This document shows, piece after piece, positions 34,693 through 40,508 of a DNA stretch of 40,508 bases (positions are counted from its first letter, which is position 1; every line of letters starts with the position of its first letter). Location: NCBI GenBank assembly GCA_029975275.1, contig JARKPN010000166.1, positions 1-40,508 on the forward strand, in the 5' to 3' direction. The notes beneath the pieces are model-generated. The model was not told the DNA's origin and searched no databases. It saw nothing but the letters and a program-made list of their open reading frames with translations. The stretch comes from Geobacteraceae bacterium (GTDB taxonomy: Bacteria > Desulfobacterota > Desulfuromonadia > Geobacterales > Geobacteraceae). The position numbers were made by a program, and so were the translations under genes.

Positions 34693-34822
34693 TCCTCCCC
34701 GAACACCTGTCGTCCGGCCCGCGGGTGCCTCCACGCTTGTCCCTTGGATGCGCCGGGGCATTGGACGACATCCGGCCGAACCGCGAACCATGCCGGGTGA
34801 GAGGCGCTGGGTTGGAGGGATA

Positions 34823-35236
34823 ATGGAAACGCTTTCGATAAGCTACTGCCGGGTCTGCGGCAGTGATATGTCTCCGGACGAAACGATATGTGCAAAATGC
34901 GGCGGGGTGCGGGTTCTGAAGAAAAAAGGGCACTCGACGGTTCTGCTCGTCATTCTGGTCGTCTGTGGCTTCATTGCGGTAGTCCTGCTGGGGATTGTCA
35001 GCGCGATTTCCATTCCAAAGCTCTCGGCAATCCGGATCTACGACTGCAACACCCTGCCGGACAGTCGGTGCCGGCAAAAACCGAGACAGTCATTGCCCGC
35101 GGCTCTCCAACCTGCTATCATGGCGAACGGTCGAACGCCGGGACGCGATGGTCCCTGCATGGAAAGGGGAGGGGACAGGATTGATGAAGCTTCTGGGTTG
35201 GCTGGAGAAACGGCTCGGCAGGTATGCGCCGCATAA
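34823..35236 (+). CDS. Zinc-ribbon membrane protein with pilin-like segment
   Basis: A 137-residue protein. Residues 9-26 hold a zinc ribbon, CRVCGSDMSPDETICAKCGG (two CxxC pairs). After a short basic stretch comes a membrane segment ending GIVSAISIPKLSAI, which resembles the end of a type IV pilin N-terminal helix. The remaining 60 or so residues are Arg/Pro-rich and unlike a folded domain, and the frame overlaps the next gene by 53 bases, so the original reading frame may be lost after about residue 70. GGAGGG precedes the ATG. I do not recognise a function. Confidence 0.5.
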   Translation: METLSISYCRVCGSDMSPDETICAKCGGVRVLKKKGHSTVLLVILVVCGFIAVVLLGIVSAISIPKLSAIRIYDCNTLPDSRCRQKPRQSLPAALQPAIMANGRTPGRDGPCMERGGDRIDEASGLAGETARQVCAA

Positions 35237-35972
35237 CGTAACCCTCTACCTGATAGCGGGGCAGAGCCTGTTTTACGTCCTGTACATGATGGGGCGGATT
35301 GATCGCAGCCAGACCTGGCTCTCGGCCGACCTGCTGCTGAGGGGTGAATGGTGGAGGCTCGCGACCTTTCCATTCGACCCGCCGCTCAGCAACCCGCTGT
35401 TCGCCTTCTTCGCCTGGTACCTGTTCTATCTCATGGGGTCGGCCCTGGAAGAGCTGTGGGGCGCGTTCCGCTACAATCTCTTCCTGGTAATCGGCTATCT
35501 CCTGACCGTGGCGGTTTCCTTCCTCACCCCCGAGCTGCCGGTCAGCAACGCCTTTATCGGCGCCTCGGTGTTTCTCGCCTTTGCCTGGCTTTTCCCGGAC
35601 TTCCAGCTCCTGCTCTTCTTCGTCCTGCCGGTACGGATCAAGTGGCTCGCCCTGCTGACCTGGATCGGCTACCTCTTCATACTCATCTTCAGCGGTTGGC
35701 AGAGCAGGCTGCTGATGCTCGCTTCAGTGGGCAATTTTCTGCTGTTCTTTGCCCGTGATATCGTGGTGACTCTCCGGTACCGAGGACGCCGGATGGCGGT
35801 GAAGGCCTCCCGGACTGCCGGCGGAGACGCTGGGTACTACCACCGGTGCACGGTCTGCGGTATTACCGACAGGAGCCATCCCGACATGGATTTCCGTTAC
35901 TGCCCGGAGTGCGACGGCCAGTTCGGCTACTGCCGGGACCACATCTTCAACCACAACCACGTGAAGAGATGA
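35184..35972 (+). CDS. Rhomboid-like membrane protein with C-terminal zinc-binding tail
   Basis: A 262-residue membrane protein with about six hydrophobic segments between residues 20 and 195, arranged like rhomboid/derlin proteins, with WWRLATFPF resembling the WR motif of rhomboids. The catalytic GxSG serine is not seen: the corresponding region reads NAFIGASVFLAFAW, which keeps G-A-S but has no clear catalytic His later. The tail has CTVCG, CPECDG and a His/Cys-rich end (HIFNHNHVKR), suggesting zinc binding. GGGGAGGGG lies upstream of ATG 35184. A non-proteolytic role is likely but unproven. Confidence 0.7.
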   Translation: MKLLGWLEKRLGRYAPHNVTLYLIAGQSLFYVLYMMGRIDRSQTWLSADLLLRGEWWRLATFPFDPPLSNPLFAFFAWYLFYLMGSALEELWGAFRYNLFLVIGYLLTVAVSFLTPELPVSNAFIGASVFLAFAWLFPDFQLLLFFVLPVRIKWLALLTWIGYLFILIFSGWQSRLLMLASVGNFLLFFARDIVVTLRYRGRRMAVKASRTAGGDAGYYHRCTVCGITDRSHPDMDFRYCPECDGQFGYCRDHIFNHNHVKR

Positions 35973-36096
35973 GCCCGGTTTCGGAGGTCCTTTCCGCTCA
36001 ATGTTATGCCGGACCGGCCGATACGTAATACCGGGAACCGCTCACGGATGACGTCCGCCGGAGCGCCCACTTGAATCCACAAATACCGGAGGCAGA

Positions 36097-36366
36097 ATGT
36101 TCGATCTTCCACTACCTCAGCGGCTTTTCCTTTCACTGTACGGCTCGGAATACCGGCAGCCTGCCCTGGTGACGACCGGATTCGATTCGGTGACCGTGGG
36201 CAATGACGAATATATTCTTCTTACCAGGCCGGATCGTGTGAGGGGAGAGATCAGGGAGTATTTTCAGCTGCCCAACGATGAGAAGACCCTGAGCGAGCTG
36301 ATGGACGTGATCGACGGGGGCGTAACAGGCGCCTTGGGTCCGATCGAAGGCTGGCTGCCGGAATAG
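36097..36366 (+). CDS. Small hypothetical protein
   Basis: An 89-residue acidic protein beginning MFDLPLPQRLFLSLYG, preceded by GGAGGC. It has no signal peptide, membrane segment or recognised motif. It is followed eight bases later by the inverted-repeat element. The 124-base gap before it (35973-36096) shows no clear signal. Codon use looks like the neighbouring genes, so it is probably real. Confidence 0.55.
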   Translation: MFDLPLPQRLFLSLYGSEYRQPALVTTGFDSVTVGNDEYILLTRPDRVRGEIREYFQLPNDEKTLSELMDVIDGGVTGALGPIEGWLPE

Positions 36367-36373
36367 GCCGGAG

Positions 36374-38146
<1,773 letters not shown>

Positions 38147-39016
38147 TCAGGCCCTCTTCCGGTAGACGGTCGAGGCGACCTGCTCCAGGGGGAGATTGAA
38201 GCCGCCCAGCGTCTCCGAATGGCCGAGAAAGAGAAGACCTTCGGGGGCCAGACAATTGCAGAGCCGCCGTATCAGGGCTTCCTGAGTCTGCCGATCGAAA
38301 TATATGATGACGTTTCTGCAGAAGATTATCTCCATCGGCTCGCGGAACTCGAAATCCTCCATGAAGTTGAGCCGCCTGAAGGTCACCGTGCTCCTCAGCC
38401 CCGGCACGACCCTTACCAGCCGCCGCTTCCTGTCCCTGCTCCTGAGGAAGTATTTCCGCCGCAGCTCGGGGGGCACCGGGATGATGCGCTCTTCCTCGAA
38501 GATGGCCAGTTTCGCCTTCTCCAGGACAGTGGTGCAGATGTCCGTGGCAAGGACCGAGAATCCGAATCCCGGCTTGGACGAGGCGAATTCGTTCAAGACC
38601 ATGGCTATGGTGTAGGGTTCTTCGCCGGTGGAGCAGCCTGCGCTCCAGATCCTCAGTTTCGGGCCGCGGCCCGAAACTGATCGGTTCAGGAAATCCGGGA
38701 GCGCCCGGGCGGAGAGAAACTGGAAATGGCCCGGCTCGCGGAAGAAATCCGTCTTGTTGGTGGTTACCGCGTCGATCATCCTGACCAGTTCCCGATCCAT
38801 TCCCTCGGGACTGAACAGGTAATCGGCATAGGCGCCGTAGTCGTCCATGCGCAGTTCCCGGAGGCGTTTACGGAGCCTGGTCTCCAGCATGGTCTTTTTG
38901 GCGCCGGACATCTTTATGCCGCAGACGTCATGGATGAAGGCGCTCAAACGCCTGAAATCACGCTCCGACAGCACGGCGGCTTGGTCTGCCCTGACGGTTT
39001 TCACCTGCGTGCGCAA
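38147..39016 (-). CDS. cheR: Chemoreceptor methyltransferase CheR
   Basis: A 289-residue SAM-dependent methyltransferase that methylates receptor glutamates. The N-terminal helical domain (LSERDFRRLSAFIHDVCGI, METRLRKRLREL) is followed by the SAM domain with IWSAGCSTGEEPYTIAM and the FCRNVIIYF block. The C-terminus ends near LPLEQVASTVYRKRA. It begins three bases after the receptor gene's stop codon, and the receptor's terminal pentapeptide suggests that this CheR docks on it. Confidence 0.95.
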   Translation of the reverse strand: MRTQVKTVRADQAAVLSERDFRRLSAFIHDVCGIKMSGAKKTMLETRLRKRLRELRMDDYGAYADYLFSPEGMDRELVRMIDAVTTNKTDFFREPGHFQFLSARALPDFLNRSVSGRGPKLRIWSAGCSTGEEPYTIAMVLNEFASSKPGFGFSVLATDICTTVLEKAKLAIFEEERIIPVPPELRRKYFLRSRDRKRRLVRVVPGLRSTVTFRRLNFMEDFEFREPMEIIFCRNVIIYFDRQTQEALIRRLCNCLAPEGLLFLGHSETLGGFNLPLEQVASTVYRKRA

Positions 39017-39019
39017 CGC

Positions 39020-40508
39020 TCAGAACCTCTCGAACTCCTCATCGCGGCTGTCCCGGCTATCGCGCAGGTCCAGATCGAACCCTACCGCGTTTTTCCCGGC
39101 CGGCCGGGCCGGTTTTCCGTAACCGTTCGAGGCGCCGCGGACCAGCTGGCCGGAGATATGCTGACCGACAGGTGCCGCAGGGCTCCCGGAACGGGCAGTC
39201 CGCTGTTCGGCACGGTCGTTTTCCTCGCCCACCCTGAAGAAGGCAATGGTGTGCTCCAGCTGCTCGGCCTGGCCGGAAAGTTCTTCCGCCGTGGACGCCA
39301 TCTCTTCCGATACGGCCGCATTCTGCTGGATCACCTGGTCCAGCTGCTGGATGGCCCTGTTGATCTGTTCGGCCCCGGCATCCTGCTCCCGGCATGCGGC
39401 GCTTATCTCCTGGACCAGTTCCGCGGTCCTCTGGATGTCCGGCACCATCCTGGCCAGCATCTCCCCCGCGTTCTCGGCCACCCCGACGCTGGAGGCCGAC
39501 AGTTCGCTGATTTCGGCCGCCGCGGTCTGGCTCCTTTCCGCCAGTTTGCGCACCTCGGAGGCGACCACCGCGAAGCCCTTGCCGTGCTCGCCCGCCCGCG
39601 CCGCCTCGATGGCCGCGTTGAGTGCCAGCAGGTTGGTCTGCCTGGCAATTTCCTCGATAATCGATATCTTTGCCGCAATTTCCTTCATGGCCCGTACGCT
39701 CTCGGTCACCGCCTTGCCTCCGGCTGCCGCGTCCTCGGCCGACTTGACCGCGATTTTTTCGGTCTGATGCGCATTCTCCGCGTTCTGCCTGATGTTTGAG
39801 GACATCTGCTCCATGGAGGAAGATGCCTCCTCGGCTGCCGCGGCCTGCTCGGTCGCCCCCTGCGACATCTGCTCCGAATTGGCGGAAAGCTCCTGGCTTC
39901 CCGAGGCCACGTTGGCTGACGCTCCCTGGACGTTCGTGACCACCTCGCGCAGCTTGTCGATCATGTTGGCCATGGAGCGGAGCAGCAGGCCGGTCTCGTC
40001 CCTGCCGGCCCCTTCAATCCTGACCGTCAGGTCGCCCTTTGCCAGGCAGTCGGAGACTTCCACCGCCTGCCGCAGGGGACGGGTGATACTCCTGGTAATC
40101 AGGAGCGAGATGACGATACCGAGGAGCAATGCCGCTGCGGAGAGGGCCAGGTTCAGCGTCCTGGTGGCCGAATAGAGCGCGACGGCCTCTTCGTGCCCCT
40201 TTTTTATGCTCTCCTGCTGGTACAGGATAAGGGCCCTCAGGGCCTGCTCGATCTTCTGCGTCAGCGGGAGACCCTCCCGGTTGAACACCGACAGCGCCGC
40301 GTCGGTCTTGTCCGCCAGGGAGAACCCGATGACCTCGTTGTTGGCCTTTCTGGCGGACTCGATGGCGGACTTGACCGCCGCTATCAGCTCCTTGCCCCTG
40401 TCTGTCTGCTCTAGCTGCTCCAGTTTTTCCATGTACTCCCCGTACTCGGCCCGGATCTTCTCTATCTCCTGGTTGGTCTCGGCACGTCCGGCCCGGTCCC
40501 GTAGCATC
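39020..40508 (-). CDS. Methyl-accepting chemotaxis protein (N-terminus outside the window)
   Basis: At least 495 residues of a chemoreceptor; the gene runs off the right edge. Visible are part of a helical periplasmic sensor domain (probably a four-helix bundle), one membrane segment ([17 protein letters not shown]), a HAMP domain ([18 protein letters not shown]), and the cytoplasmic signalling hairpin with tip [21 protein letters not shown] 90-100-residue Pro/Gly/Arg-rich linker ends in EFERF, matching the CheR/CheB-docking pattern x-[FWYH]-x-x-[FWYH]. It is the first gene of the visible mcp-cheR-cheD-cheB unit. The ligand is unknown. Confidence 0.93.
   Translation of the reverse strand, partial: MLRDRAGRAETNQEIEKIRAEYGEYMEKLEQLEQTDRGKELIAAVKSAIESARKANNEVIGFSLADKTDAALSVFNREGLPLTQKIEQALRALILYQQESIKKGHEEAVALYSATRTLNLALSAAALLLGIVISLLITRSITRPLRQAVEVSDCLAKGDLTVRIEGAGRDETGLLLRSMANMIDKLREVVTNVQGASANVASGSQELSANSEQMSQGATEQAAAAEEASSSMEQMSSNIRQNAENAHQTEKIAVKSAEDAAAGGKAVTESVRAMKEIAAKISIIEEIARQTNLLALNAAIEAARAGEHGKGFAVVASEVRKLAERSQTAAAEISELSASSVGVAENAGEMLARMVPDIQRTAELVQEISAACREQDAGAEQINRAIQQLDQVIQQNAAVSEEMASTAEELSGQAEQLEHTIAFFRVGEENDRAEQRTARSGSPAAPVGQHISGQLVRGASNGYGKPARPAGKNAVGFDLDLRDSRDSRDEEFERF

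Overview
The window reads as chromosomal DNA of a Desulfuromonadales bacterium (Geobacter/Pelobacter/Desulfuromonas type). The grounds are high G+C in most genes, a chemotaxis cluster with cheD, paired small redox proteins, an RND pump, and a selenocysteine-dependent reductase operon of a kind expected in an anaerobe. No rRNA, tRNA, CRISPR array or prophage was seen. Family names come from recognising protein sequences by eye; no database search was run.

Layout. Positions 1-33 are the end of a short inverted-repeat element whose full 166-bp copy lies at 36374-36539. Then come an M29-type aminopeptidase, a hypothetical protein, clpB with a promoter and a shared terminator, a secreted helix-hairpin-helix protein and a DUF523/DUF1722 protein (53-6473). 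Positions 6528-10825 are a TetR-controlled unit: tetR, a radical SAM protein with an unusual Cys spacing, a YhdH/AcuI-type reductase and an aldehyde dehydrogenase. Two similar operator-like sites flank tetR.

Positions 10958-19237, on the minus strand, are the most notable part. They hold a complete grd reductase operon in the order gntR-grdI-grdH-trxB-grdC-grdD-trxA-grdA. Two genes, grdH and grdA, have an in-frame UGA that should be read as selenocysteine, and both also end in UGA. A clear SECIS-like hairpin follows the grdH UGA. The GrdE/G/I-type subunit lacks a cysteine where glycine-type GrdE makes its pyruvoyl group, which points to betaine as substrate (betaine to trimethylamine plus acetyl phosphate, with electrons from NADPH through TrxB and TrxA). 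A perfect 15-bp inverted repeat next to the gntR -10 box is the likely operator.

Positions 19484-23828 (minus) carry a small secreted repeat protein, a DUF1858 protein, an aspartate aminotransferase, coaD, rsmD and a class II aldolase-like gene. Positions 23920-34335 (plus) carry a dGTPase-like gene, corA, a two-domain polyphosphate:AMP phosphotransferase, and a TetR regulator followed by a complete outer membrane factor/adaptor/RND pump operon. Positions 34361-35972 hold the remnant of a radical SAM/SPASM gene, a zinc-ribbon membrane protein and a rhomboid-like membrane protein. The window ends with mcp-cheR-cheD-cheB (minus strand). The cheB stop codon lies in the terminal CTAG of the inserted element, and the receptor ends in a CheR-tether-like pentapeptide.
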